Below, in pieces: positions 53,190-63,826 of a DNA stretch of 64,000 bases. This DNA comes from Lunularia cruciata. Its lineage: Eukaryota; Streptophyta; Marchantiopsida; Lunulariales; Lunulariaceae. The notes below the pieces were generated by a model that was not told where the DNA came from, did not search any database, and saw only the letters and a program-made list of their open reading frames with translations. Numbering within the stretch: the first letter of the stretch is position 1; each line of letters starts with the position of its first letter. Location: positions 48,853,665 to 48,917,664 of the forward strand of contig OX419757.1 of NCBI GenBank assembly GCA_948567375.1, in the 5' to 3' direction. Both the position numbers and the translations under genes were made by a program.

Positions 53190-53940
53190 TCTAGCCAAGG
53201 GTGATCTCCGACTTGTGCACCTTCAAGAAGCCCATGATTTACCAATCATTTGTCACATGGATGTGGATGCAACCTTGGGCACCCTACAATACCACTCGTA
53301 GTGGCCCAATATGGCACAAGATATTTGAGAGTTTGTCTGATCTTGTGAGAGCTTCCAATGCAACAAAGCAAACAACCAAAAACCAAGTGGACTCCTTCAA
53401 CCACTTCCCATCTCATTTGCTCAATGGGAACATATGAGCTTAGATCTCATCACATCCTTACTAAGACAAAACAAGGTCACACATCAATCATGGTGTTTAT
53501 GGATGAGATTAGTAAGCAAATCCATTTTTTATTAACCTTTGATATAGTGGATGCTCCAACATTGGTCCAAATCTACTTTGATAATATTTTTTCAAGCATC
53601 ATGAGATGCCTCATGTACTCATCTTTGATCATGATCTTTGTTTCATCAAAATTTTTTGGCAAGTATTCTTCCAAATACTCAGCACCAAGCTTGCTTTCTC
53701 CATGGCCTATCATCCTCAAATTGATGAAAAAATTGAACATGCAAATTGCACCTTGGAAGATATGCTTTGTGCCTTCATCAATGTTCACTATACCAACTGG
53801 GACAAGTGTCTTGCAGCTATTGAGTTTGACTACAATAATTCTAAATAGGCAAGCACCAGATTCTCTCTTTTCTTCCTTAATTTTAGCCAAGACTCACTTG
53901 TTCTAGATTCCTTTCTTGGTCCACTTCCATCTCATGTCAC
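53190..53940 (+). pseudogene. E8 integrase remnant
   Basis: N-terminal: LQEAHDLPIICHMDVDATLG-like region at 53218-53285. Core: the 53358-53906 and 53606-53848 frames carry DIVDAPTLVQIYFDNIF, HVLIFDHDLCFIKIFWQVFF and YHPQIDEKIEHANCTLEDML. The DDE Glu is kept (KIEHAN) and the second Asp reads FDHD. Frameshift near 53590. Confidence 0.7.
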
Positions 53941-53999
53941 TTATACTTCTAATTTCTTGACCACCATATCCCAATCCTTACAACAAGCCAAATATCATC

Positions 54000-54507
54000 T
54001 CCTTGTTGCTCAAAATTACCAAAAACAATATGTGAACCAACAACGTTGTGATCTCACATTTCAACTTGGTAATAAGGTCATGCTTTCTTCTAGTAACCTA
54101 CCCCTCCCACTTGATACCCAAGTGCTCCTAACTAGTTAGGTCCAGTTGATGTCATCCAAATCATTTTTCTTGTTGCTTATTGACTTGCCTTGCCTTCTCA
54201 TATGTGAATCCACCTTGTCTTTCACATTTCCAAGTTACCCTTTGTTTCTAATCCATCTTCCTTTTCCTCTTGTGTCAAACCCCCTCCCCATCCCATGCCT
54301 AGCAACGATCATGAAGAGTATGAAGTTGATTGTATCCTTGCATGTCGTCACATTCAATGTGACCGCCAACAACATATTGAGTACAAGGTCCTTTAGAAAG
54401 GGTATCCCCTTCATGATACCACTTGGGAGCCTCTTTCTCATCTCCAAAATGCACCAACGGCCATCCATGAGTTTGAAGCTTCAATGGTGATGAGGACATT
54501 ATCAACT
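54000..54507 (+). pseudogene. E8 GPF/Y-like region and chromodomain
   Basis: YHLLVAQNYQKQYVNQQRCD and LTFQLGNKVMLSSSNLPLPL (frame 53957-54139), then a chromodomain at about 54308-54450 (NDHEEYEVDCILACRHIQCD, then EYKVL, stop, KGYPLHDTTWEPLSHLQNAP). The purine tract is at 54508-54522. Confidence 0.72.
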
Positions 54508-54522
54508 AGCGGTGGAGGAATA

Positions 54523-54679
54523 TGTAACTATATGGAGTTAGTTTATCGATGAGGTTAGTCAAGACTAAAAAGACAATAGGCCAAATTAGCCTAGAATATT
54601 CTAGAAGCATATAGGAAGCTTCTTTGTACCTTCCAAGTATTGGGTAACGTGCATGCCAAGTGATGACTCATAGGAGGAA
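54523..54679 (+). repeat. E8 3' LTR, first part
   Basis: It starts TGTAACTATATGGAG. GAATATTCTAGAA at 54594-54606 is exact. It is interrupted at 54679 by S5 and resumes at 55341 or 55346 depending on where the duplication is counted. Confidence 0.82.
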
Positions 54680-55340
54680 TGTAAAAGACCCAAGATCAAG
54701 GAGAGAAATAAGAGAATGGAAGATCACATTGAGATACTTGAATGAGGGAAACTCCATATACCTAGTATGAGCTTTGGCTTTGGTATTTATAGGGAGCATA
54801 CAAGGCTCTTGAGAAGCTTCCTTGAGCCACTTTCTTGGAGTGCAAGTCAAGTTAACCAAGAAGCTTCTCAAGAAGCTTCCTTCTAGAAGCCACCTACTTG
54901 GCTTGCAAGCTAAGCTAGTTGGAAGCTTCTAGAAACTTCCTTCTAAAAGCTACCTACTTGGGGTGCAAACTAGCTAGCCAAGAAGCTTCCTAGATATTTT
55001 TGGAATATTCTAGGCTAATTTAGCCTATTTGCTACTTTGTTATTAGTTTATAGACTATGCTAATTTGCATTTGGACTAAAACTATCTTTTGTCACTGATA
55101 AAGACGTGCAATGCTCTATCCTTTTAGGCAAAGATTTTTACTCCATTACCATAATAACAACTTTGTCTTGTATGTGGTTGAGAGACAAACACTCCTCACT
55201 ACCATATATTGGCATAATCTTTAGGTCGTTGTTGCAGAGATTTGGCTAAGTAAATAAAACTTGGATGATCTTCATTGCAACTTGTTTGGGACATTAACAA
55301 AGCCCTAACTAACTTCATTGTTAAATTTCATATTATTACA
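54680..55340 (-). repeat. Family B solo LTR S5
   Basis: It runs from TGTAAAAGACCCAAGATC to CATATTATTACA, with an exact duplication AGGAA at 54675-54679 and 55341-55345. At 661 bases it is about 250 longer than other family B LTRs; the extra lies at about 55040-55300. GAA/TTC arrays lie at 54815-54900. Confidence 0.88.
55040..55300. repeat. Extra segment inside S5, possible small transposon
   Basis: Other family B LTRs pass directly from CTACTTCATTAG to CTAACT. Here about 260 unrelated bases intervene. CTTTGTTATTAG near its left edge and CATTAACAAAG near its right edge are imperfect inverted repeats. No target duplication is clear. Confidence 0.35.
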
Positions 55341-55345
55341 AGGAA

Positions 55346-55681
55346 AGTTCTTGGGAAGCTTCTTGGCTAGCTTAGCCTGCATGCCAAGTAAGTGGCTTCT
55401 AGAAGGAAGCTTCTTGGGAAGCTTCCTAGCTAGCTTAGCTTGCATGCCAAGTAGGAAGCTTCTAGAAAGAAGCTTCTTGATTAGCTCGACTTACACTCTA
55501 AGAGAGCCCCTTTGAGGAAAATTCTTGAGAAGCTTCTCAAGAGCCTTATATGCTTCCCTATAAATACCAAAGCCCAAGCTCATGCTAGGCATTCAGAGTT
55601 TTCCTCATTCAAGTGTCCCAGTGAGTCTTCCACTCTGGTCTTCCATTCTCCTATTTCTCTCCTTGGTCTTGGTCTTTTATA
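55346..55681 (+). repeat. E8 3' LTR, second part with promoter
   Basis: Continues the LTR to GGTCTTTTATA (TACA changed to TATA). GAAGCTTCTAGAA at 55455-55467 is an exact three-unit heat-shock-like element, and TATAAATA is at 55559-55566. Pairs at 55404-55421 and 55522-55538 add to the array. Confidence 0.82.
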
Positions 55682-55686
55682 TCTAT

Positions 55687-57337
55687 GGTTGCTTTATTGA
55701 TAAACTTCCCATCTTGGACTGACTATTCTTAGGTGTCTTACTCAAAGGTGCTAAACAATCATAATTGATAATTCTTACCTTGGTGTTGTACTTGAATTAT
55801 CATCGGGTCCAATCAAATTGAATTTTATGATGTTCAAGCCAAGGCAAACTTAGAATGATATCATAATGTAGAGGTGACACTTCAAACCTCATACATTCCA
55901 AATACTCCTTCCCAATATTGAATGTAATAAGATGTGAAGTAGGAAATGCAAAACCCTTTCTACCATCTGCTATCATCAATCTACTTCCAATTATTGGCTT
56001 GATAGGAATAATTAATTCCTTTGCTAATTTTATGGATTTGCAATTCTTTGAACTTTCAAAATCAACCAAAATCCTATAACCACGATACAATATCATACCT
56101 TGCAAGTGAAGTAAACTTGCAAGGTCAAACCCTCAATCCTATTAGAACTAATCAAGTTCCTAGTAGGTGGTTCAAATTCTCCAACTAGGATTCTTTGTTT
56201 CCTTGATCATCATGCTCCACAAACTTCATTTGGGCAATTTTTTGAGGTCATTTATTCTTGAATGGATGTTCAGCAATGTGATGTCCAATTTGGTGATAAT
56301 AAAAGCAATCACCATTTTGTCACAATCTTTCCTTATTTATAATGCCAAGTGATCTTTGTTAGATGACTTCAATCTCCATTAGTGTCGGCTCCTCCACCCG
56401 TATGTAGGGTGTTGGCAGGTTTTATGAAGGTCAAGGTCAAGACCAAGTTGTCATAACCAAGGAATCAAAGTGCTCAACTAACTACATGGCTTCCTCTAAG
56501 TGTTTGGGCTCTCACATGATCACTTCCAATTTGGTGTGTGACATTAAACCCCTCACAAATCAATTCAAAGCTTCACCTTCTAGTATATCTAGAATTTACA
56601 TTGTGATGTTCTAGATTTGAGTGATATAGCTTCTTATAGAACCAATATGCTAAAACCATATTGCCAATCTATCTCGTGAGGCTTGTGTGGTATTTATAGC
56701 TTGGAATAAACCAATTATTGCACTCTTGAATTCTTCCAATGTCAAGATTGATGCAACAAACTACCATTTAGCTTGCTCCACTTGGAATCACCACATAGTA
56801 TTGCAACTCCATCCAATTTGCTTGAAGCTAAGAGAATTTTTCTCCATTTATCTTGAAGTTTTGTAGCTTCAAAATAACTTTACAACAAAATTCTCCATTG
56901 CTCTTGGGATATTCTTGCCTTCAAACACCTTGGGTTTTGGAAATTGGATTTGCTCTTCTCCTTCTCAAAATAGTGCTCTCTCTTTACATACTATTGTTGT
57001 TGATGGTTTTGTTCTTCCAACAATAGAATAAGGTGCTCAATTTTTTGTTCCATAGGAATGATAACTTCACACATTGCCACCATGGCTACTATGCTATCAA
57101 ACTACTTATGATTATCTAAGTTAACATGTAGATGCAACATGCACATCGTTCCCTATAAGTTACAATTGGAAGAACCAAGGGTTCATTGGAAAAGGTGATC
57201 ATATTCAAAAAATTCTACCCAAAGTGTGAGATGATGAACTATGTGAAATGATGCTTGGGTAGTACATGGTTATAAATATCCCAATGATTTGGTGGAAATT
57301 TATTTGGTGCTCCATAAATTCCATTGCTCTCATTCTT
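55687..57337 (-). pseudogene. E7 protease, linker and gag remnant
   Basis: Continues the pol linker after the E8 insertion. The frame 55800-56105 reads GYRILVDFESSKNCKSIKLA (protease D-S-G changed to D-F-E), ELIIPIKPIIGSRLMIADGR and PLHYDIILSLPWLEHHKIQF. Gag follows with a ruined knuckle near 56280-56325 (CFYYHQIGHHIAEH, two Cys lost). The start is near 57080. Confidence 0.7.
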
Positions 57338-57350
57338 GCTCTAATACTGA

Positions 57351-57820
57351 TGTAAAAGATCAAGGAGAGAAATAAGAGAATGGAAAATCAGAGTGAAAGA
57401 TCATATTGGGATCCTTGAATGTAGGAAACTCCAAATGCCTAATATGAGCTTGGCCTTTGATATTTATAGGGAACATATAAGCTAAAAGTTACCTTCTTAT
57501 AATGCAAGCCAAGCTAACAAGGAAACTTCTTGAGAAGCTTCCTTCTAGAAGCTTCTGACTTGGTATGCAAGCTAAGCTAGTTGGGAAGTTTCCCAAAAAG
57601 CTTCCTTCTAGAAGCCACCTACTTGGTGTGCAAGCTAAGCTAGTTGGGAAGCTTCCCAAAAAGCTTCCTCCTAGAAATCATCAATTTGCATGCACATTAC
57701 CCAATACTTGGAAGGTACCAAATAGCTTCCTAGATGCTTCTAGAATATTCTTAAAATTCTTGGCTTATTTGCTACTTCATTAGTCTCAACTAACTCATCT
57801 CTAAACTCCATATTATTACA
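57351..57820 (-). repeat. E7 5' LTR
   Basis: It runs from TGTAAAAGATCAAGG to CATATTATTACA, 470 bases. TTCTAGAATATTC at 57739-57751 is an exact heat-shock-element-like repeat, with more GAAGCTTC pairs at 57532-57555. The primer site complement GCTCTAATACTG is at 57338-57349. Confidence 0.85.
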
Positions 57821-58607
57821 AGTGTGTTGTTACCACAATGGATGAATATGATGTGGGTGTTTTAAGGGTAGGAATGGAGATGGAGCTATTAGATTTTGGA
57901 GCATAGATCAAAACTCCAAGCATAAGGTATTGTGATAGTTTTTAGTTTCCTTTGCAATAGTTACAACACATTGGTTTGTTGGAGCATTTATTTGCATAAT
58001 GGTTCTTTTAAGAGTCATGGCAATAAATTTTTGGAGGGATTGAAGAAAAAGTAGCAAAAACGTAGTGGAAAGTCTTGGAGATGTTGATTATACTTTTTTG
58101 TGGTTGGTCAAAGCTTGAGTTTGTATAGATTACCACCTCATTGTCCTTGTTGCATCAATATTGTTGATGTTGTTGATATATATCAAAGTGGTGCACATAC
58201 TTGCTACTCATGGAGCATTCTCTTTTAGTTTGGAGGTTTGAATATTGTTGGTTTTTATGATTGAAGCCTTTACACCAATGTAGAAGATGCTAGAGCTAAG
58301 GACAACGTTGATTGTTGAAAACAAGTTGTAGCTAATGACCTATATAATAAATAATTTGATTACCAAGATCAAGCAACTATATTTGGCAAGACAACATGTC
58401 CCTCCACCTTGCATAATAAATGTGGCTTCAAGAGAGACAAAGCAATTTACAAGATGATGGGAGCTATGTTGATGAGTGAAGGAATCAAGGGATAACGGGA
58501 AGAAAGGAGTAGTGCTTGCTTCAAGTTCTTTTCTTGAGTTTTAGCATACACAAATGCTTTAATGAGAGTGTGTTTCATTATTGTTGTTTGGAAGGCCATA
58601 TCTGAAC

Positions 58608-58761
58608 CATTTGACAATAATAATGTAAAGAGGTTGAGAGTCAACTCACAAAAGGAGTGTTTAGAAGCAATATACAGACCAAGACATTTGACAATAATAA
58701 TGTAAAGAGGTTAAGAGTCAACTCACAAAAGGAGTGTTTAGAAGCAATATACAGACCAAGA
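58608..58761 (+). repeat. Tandem duplication of 77 bases
   Basis: CATTTGACAATAATAATG at 58608 recurs at 58685. The two units look identical except for one base (GTTGAGAG versus GTTAAGAG). It is a recent local duplication, or an assembly artefact. Confidence 0.85.
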
Positions 58762-58968
58762 CATGGGTTTGGTAAGACTCTTCTTGATTTCTCCAAGCTA
58801 TTTTTTAATTTGGTCTCCAAGCTATTTTGTAACTTGCCAAGGATTATGAAGTATGAAAATTATCTTGAATCACAAGCTCTAGTTGATAGGGCAATTTTGC
58901 ATACCTTCTACATGGATTGGGAGAAAGCTTTCCATAATATTGCTATGGAAGATAATAGAGTTGTGTAG
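58657..58968 (+). CDS. Hypothetical open frame, 103 codons
   Basis: It begins inside the second half of the 77-base duplication and reads RPRHGFGKTLLDFSKLFFNL, LPRIMKYENYLESQALVDRA, HTFYMDWEKAFHNIAMEDN. I do not recognise the family. The duplication reads through in the same frame only partly, so the true start is uncertain. It may be a fragment of an old element. Confidence 0.2.
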   Translation: MFRSNIQTKTFDNNNVKRLRVNSQKECLEAIYRPRHGFGKTLLDFSKLFFNLVSKLFCNLPRIMKYENYLESQALVDRAILHTFYMDWEKAFHNIAMEDNRVV

Positions 58969-60056
58969 AACATAATGCATTGTAGAACTTATGCTTGACT
59001 TACATGATTAATAATATATATACATATATATATGTAATTATTTATTTTCTTTTCTTTCTATTTATAAAAGGGTTTATAAGTCTTTGAAAAACCAAGGTTG
59101 AGTGTTTTGGTGTTCAATTTAAATACATATTCTACCTATTACTTATGTTGATTGTAGGTTTCTCATAATCAAAAGATATGTGCCCAAAAAATTACAATAA
59201 TCCAAATAAACTTTTCAAGTAGTAAAGGCAGCTAAGATCATAATAATCTCAACGTATCTAAAGATACTTTGAATATCTTTGAGGGATCTTTTGCAGTTTT
59301 TCTCTCAAATAAAGGAAGAGGAAAAAGTGTTGAAAAAGTGTTGGAGGATTTTTTTTAAAGGTAATACGGAAAAAGGAGATAAGGAACCGCATATAAGTAA
59401 ATGTATATCTCCTATTGAGGATATCTTGATTTGAAGATGGAAAAAAGAAAACGAGAGTGATAATATCCTAGAATGAAACTCTACACCGGATATTCCACTT
59501 TGTCCCATGAGAGGATAAACTAGAATTTAAAATTGAATCTAGTATCTCATCTAATCTGACGAGAATACAATGCTGATATACCTTATCAAAACTTATCAAA
59601 TAATAAATTAATCTCCATAATGAGATAATTCAGATTATTCATTAAAGTACGAATGGATATTTTTTTATCCTGTTGATTATTAGCTGAATGTTGTTGGAAC
59701 CAAATAAAAGTGAAACCTTTAGAATATAGAAGCATTCAATAATCAACGACTCTACCATATAGTCAATGTTCAATGTTCGAACAAGTTGAGATTCAATTGC
59801 CTATGTAAATAAGTCAACAGGTTCATGAGTGTTATTAATCCATAATTGGAATCGTATGTCTTGAAAAACATACGCGAGTTTTCTCATCAATGTTCAAACT
59901 TATACATAAATAAAACACATGTATCATTACAGCAAGGCAAGGGCGACCGCTTAGAAAACACGAAACAAGGAGGAGAGCACATAACATAACGTATATACAT
60001 ATCCGTTTCAGAATCTAGAGTATGAGATTTCGTTTCGGGGTTTTACGTCCTTGTGT

Positions 60057-60090
60057 TTTAGGGTTTCGCGACCTATATGAACTAGGGTTT
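60057..60090 (+). promoter_or_regulatory. Two telo-box motifs
   Basis: TTTAGGGTTT (60057-60066) and TAGGGTTT (60083-60090) are the reverse of AAACCCTA. That motif is common near the transcription start of plant housekeeping genes. An ATG at 60173 opens MSVAAEERLVLEIYLAVS before a stop, upstream of the donor-like site at 60277. Confidence 0.35.
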
Positions 60091-60644
60091 CGGCCTCATT
60101 CCTCCGTGTCAGCGAAGCGGGATATGTGTCTCCGTGGAAGGTGCAATGCCTTTCCGCTCAAGGTATTCGAACCATGTCTGTCGCAGCGGAGGAGAGATTG
60201 GTCTTAGAAATCTACTTAGCAGTTAGTTAGTGTGGCTGCCGAACAACGAACGGTCCAACGATCGGGAGTGCGGGAGGTGAGTTTTGTTGTCTGTAGAATG
60301 AGTAGAATTTCTGGTTTAGGAGACCGTACTGCATAAGGTCGAAAGAGGCAACATTGTCGTGGCTACCGCACTGGAAGCACTCCTGTGCCAAGGATATGGT
60401 ATCCTCTCCTTCCCTGTTGCCCACAGGAATGTATTCCCGGATCCAATCTACCTGCACCGTTAGGTAGTGATAAGCGAGACACATGGGATTCGACCCCCGT
60501 GTGTTGGGAATTACATGAGATTGTCTGTCATTTAAATTTCAAGTTCTAAGGTGCGACTTTAGAGGCTTGTCTTTTATATTTTTGCTCTGTCTATTCTTGC
60601 TCTACATGCCCGGGCACTGTGAGGAAATAACTACTTTCGTGTTA

Positions 60645-60702
60645 ATCGAGGGCTTGCCCCGTTGAAGTTAAACACCTCCTACTCATTCTGAGTGCTTAGG
60701 TT
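60645..60702 (+). repeat. Dispersed direct repeat, partial copy 1 of 3
   Basis: Short copy of the middle of the unit found at 62402-62464. The preceding GAGGAAATAACTACTTTC has no counterpart there. Confidence 0.5.
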
Positions 60703-61290
60703 TCGGACTTGTCGTAGGTGGTCCTGTCGGATCCCAGCAAATGATGGCATTTTGAATTAGTCTTTCTGACTTTGATGAAACTATCGCAATTTAACTCTGA
60801 TGCCTGAGGTCCGCTTCAGAAGTCCGTTCAGTTATCCTATTCAGCAGTATGTCAATAGCGGAGGGTTATTATTAATAATTTTCTGGAACTTGCTTGCAGG
60901 TTTTTCATGTCACCCAGTGACAAACTGCTTCACCAGTTACTTGTCTTCTTGCCAGCTTAATGCTGTGAAATTTCTGGGCACTAAACAAGGCTGTTCTGAT
61001 TTATCACGGAACGTTTTATTTCATGCCCAGCCAGTTCACAGATGTCTACGCATCTTTGTTTTCCACATCTTGAAAACTTTAATCCACGAGCCTAGACCGG
61101 TGATGTAAACACTCAGACTCTAAACATAGACTGTCAATGATGATTCTGAAAATCACCATCTTTCGGCTGAGGTCTGTGGCTCGTTCTACAATTATGTACC
61201 GGAGCTGAAGCTAACATTGAGTCAAGTACCTTATCTGCCTAGTTCGCCGATGCCCTTATTCGCTTAACTCTAGAATACATGATTGCAAGT

Positions 61291-61365
61291 GATGAGAAAA
61301 TAGATAGGGACAACAGATTTCTTCGGGGAATTGATGACATTATCTATGGGAATCTCTCTGATGCA
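61291..61365 (+). repeat. 75-base direct repeat, first copy
   Basis: Reads in frame EKIDRDNRFLRGIDDIIYGN, LSDA. The second copy starts 199 bases later. Differences between copies are few and both stay open, so it may be a duplicated exon segment. Confidence 0.75.
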
Positions 61366-61489
61366 TTCAAGCCGTCTGTATACACAGCATGTAGTCAAAT
61401 CCCCGGCAAAGGACAGGAGGGGGAAGGGTTTATATCGCAGGATAAGTTTACACTTAGTATCTCTTTTGAAGTGCCTCGAAACTGCAATT

Positions 61490-61564
61490 GATGAGGAAAT
61501 AGATAGGGACAACAGATCTCTTCGGAGAATTGATGACATTATCTATGGGAATCTCTCTGATGCA
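61490..61564 (+). repeat. 75-base direct repeat, second copy
   Basis: Reads EEIDRDNRSLRRIDDIIYGN, LSDA and then stops shortly after. The match with 61291-61365 is broken by only five or so substitutions. Confidence 0.75.
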
Positions 61565-61727
61565 CCGTAAACATGGCATATACACCTTCAGCTCGTATGT
61601 GATACCCTAAGCTACCACTAGGAAGGGAGTACCAAGCAGTCGGGTGAAGTGATGATAACAAGCGTATGAGATACATCAGTGAGTATACCAACAAAACACC
61701 AAGATCTACGCTGATCATTCGATTGCA

Positions 61728-61955
61728 TCGCCCAGAGCCTTATTTCTTCCCCATCCGGAGCTTGTCACCTCTATTCATCGTCACAAATTGCCTGACGAGA
61801 AAACTTTAACAGTAATCCGAGGGACCCGTCACTTATTCCTAGTGCTACCCGGGTTGCCTCTAGAAATTACACCTCGCAAGACTGAGCATCCTCGGTACTG
61901 CCGCCTCAGGCCTAAGGGAAGGATAAAGATGTTTAGAGTGGAAGCCCCAAATAAC
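61728..61955 (+). repeat. Dispersed direct repeat, copy 2 of 3
   Basis: CCCATCCGGAGCTTGTCA to GAAAGCCCCAAATAA-type words match 62336-62555 in order (ATCGTC, TTGCCTGA, CGAGGGAC, TGCTA-CGGGTT, CCTCTAGAAA, CCTCGCAA, CGCCTC-GGCCTAAG). Divergence is substantial. Part of the unit also occurs near 60645-60702. Confidence 0.6.
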
Positions 61956-62317
61956 ATCATAGCTTGTTGATGATGATCCTAATCTCCCGTCTGTCTACTG
62001 GTCGGAATTCATCTTAGGTCCGCATAACGGCCGAAGAAAATGTCCAGATTTGATATATGCAGGCCCGCCCCGCCGCGTGATCCGATAAGGTGAAACTAAT
62101 GTGCCAAACCACAGACCGTCTCTTTACTAAGGTCTCTACGCAAGAAACTTGCATTCTTTGTCCAAAAATCGGAAATCGTAGTTTGCAAATTGGGTAAATT
62201 TTACAATTGCGTACGAAAATGAACTTTTTCATCTTCTAGCACCGTCTCGAAGTTTTGACGACGCATTGATAATATTATCCCTGAACTCTTCTACACACAG
62301 CTAACTTAATCGTCTGC

Positions 62318-62555
62318 GCCCCAGGATTTTGTTATCCCATCCGAAGCTTGTCATCGATATCCATCGTCGCTGATTGCCTGATGAGATTTTTGACAGTCCT
62401 TTTCGAGGGACTTCCCCGCTGAAGGTAAAGGCTCCTCACTCATTCTGCGTGCTATTCGGGTTTCCTCTAGAAACCACCCCTCGCAACGCTAACTACCCTC
62501 CCCGCCTCGGGCCTAAGTTAGGGATAACGAGAGGTTGAGTGAAAGCCCAAAATAA
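62318..62555 (+). repeat. Dispersed direct repeat, copy 3 of 3
   Basis: See 61728-61955. The inner part, TCGAGGGACTTCCCCGCTGA to TGCGTGCTATTCGGGTTTC, matches 60645-60702 (TCGAGGGCTTGCCCCGTTGA, TGAGTGCTTAGGTTTC). Confidence 0.6.
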
Positions 62556-63536
62556 ATCAAAACTGCCGATCCTTCGAGCAGAAAAAATATAAATGCAAAT
62601 CTGATATATATCTTACAATATATTGCTTACAAATTTCACTCGCACCTGCATTACCTAACTATGACAAAATTTCCATAAACAACCACACTACTATGCGCAT
62701 GTCAGATTCAAGCATACGAGCTGGCGCATCAGTCCTGCCCCCTCTATCCTCTGAGCTCTACTGGTAACCATCGCATGTGACTAGTTGCATCCAGACTGCT
62801 TCACCACGTATCCCCTAATCTTGAATGCACCTTCACTTGCTCGAAAGACAAGAAAGCAAAGAAGCCCACCAATTGACAGCTAAGTTCCCAACTACTAAAA
62901 GGAATCTCGAAGAGACTTCATGGCAAGGTATTGCTACATCCACCTATACTCCACTCATAAACTAAATGAGCGACAAGGTCCTCTCAGAGTGACGAGGTAA
63001 TAACAAGAGAGTGTCTCACCAGTCCATACATATCCATCCGATAATGAGAAAAAGAACTTTGCGAAGACTGATACAATTTACACTTGTACGATTAAAGAAA
63101 GTGGTGAAAAATATTTCGTACTCAGTGGACATCATGCTATCTGTTCACAAGAGAATCTCCCTCCGTAAGGATCTCTTCGTAAGGATCATCAAAACTGTGG
63201 TTTCACCAACACTCTTACTCAAACGACTCCGCCAACGGACTTCATTGATTGGAAGTAAATTGTTACGATAACATGTAAATGGGCGTCTTAGCGTTCCCAC
63301 CCAGAAAAAGCAAGGATTCTTTGGCCCTGTGTTTCCATAACTTACTCAGACCTGATTGAAAACTTCTGTACAAAACGTGGTCAATCAAGGGAAGCTCCTG
63401 ATTCTTTCCTTCCCTCCTTCATATCGGCAAATTCCACAACTTCACAAACAGTCGACCCCCTGTCTCACTCTACTAAAATCTACATCTTACTTTTAAGTAC
63501 TAATCAATGCATAGCTATCGGCATCGCTTTGCAGCA

Positions 63537-63826
63537 CTAGGCTGCCTGTACAGATAAGCGTTTTAAAATGACGACACACAAAACCACAAGCGCTATCATA
63601 GTACAGGACTTGACAGTCCTATCAACGAAGTCACCATCCCCTTCGGCAAAGACTTTCTTGTCGGCTGCTTTGAACAAGCTGCTGAAGAGGCCGTTAAGTA
63701 CATCCATGAACTGTGATATCTGATTCTGCCAGAACGTTTGACAACGTTCAAAGAAATTCGGCGAGTCCCGCGATTTTGCTCTTATATCGTCCTCGGTAAG
63801 AATGGCTCTTTTGTCGATGAGTAGAC
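63537..63826 (-). CDS. Likely last exon of a tail-anchored protein, unknown gene
   Basis: On the minus strand a TACATTTCAG acceptor-like end is followed by an open frame to a TAG at 63539-63537. It reads LLIDKRAILTEDDIRAKSRD, then FFERCQTFWQNQISQFMDVL, FKAADKKVFAEGDGDFVDRT. It ends with a hydrophobic stretch (SCTMIALVVLCVVILKRL) six residues from the end. That is the shape of a C-terminal membrane anchor. I do not recognise the family. A GAAGG/GTAACT donor-like site at 63887/63886 would join in the right phase, but the exon before it is unclear. Confidence 0.45.

Larger units (their letters stand above)
49037..55681 (+). mobile_element. Family B Ty3/gypsy element E8, nested in E7
   Basis: Plus strand, inserted in the pol linker of E7. 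Flanks TTTAT (49032-49036) and TCTAT (55682-55686) are a duplication with one change, and E7-type sequence resumes on both sides. The 5' LTR is 49037-49453. The 3' LTR starts at 54523 and ends at 55681, split by solo LTR S5. S4 interrupts the reverse transcriptase at 52181. All genes are broken. Confidence 0.88.
45199..57820 (-). mobile_element. Family B Ty3/gypsy element E7 with three LTRs, split by E8
   Basis: Minus strand. From left: truncated LTR (45199-45535), 80 bases of gag leader with primer site, complete LTR (45616-46047), chromodomain, integrase, RNase H and reverse transcriptase to 49036, E8 insertion, then the rest of pol and gag (55687-57337) and the 5' LTR (57351-57820). The outer flanks are AGTGG (45194-45198) and AGTGT (57821-57825), a near-matching duplication around the whole composite. 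All genes are broken. Confidence 0.8.
57821..59999. other. Unassigned sequence right of E7
   Basis: It resumes the sequence broken by E7. AT-rich, with no retrotransposon motif. A 77-base tandem duplication lies at 58608-58761 and an AT-rich palindromic tract at 59011-59036. From about 59300 no open frame is notable. Confidence 0.4.
60000..63536. other. Gene-like, GC-richer region without a complete gene model
   Basis: Composition is clearly less AT-rich than 37-60 kb, and no retrotransposon sequence is seen. There are telo boxes at 60057-60090, a donor-like GGGAG/GTGAGT at 60276/60277 and short open frames at 60022-60207, 60800-61108 and 61279-61491. Several internal direct repeats are listed separately. 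It may be a promoter and exon-intron region of a host gene, or a gene remnant; I cannot connect the exons. Confidence 0.35.

Noticed and set aside
53573-53890. 105-codon minus-strand open frame
   Set aside because: It is the same antisense shadow of the integrase core, here in E8, and it is similar to the 35856-36353 shadow for that reason only.
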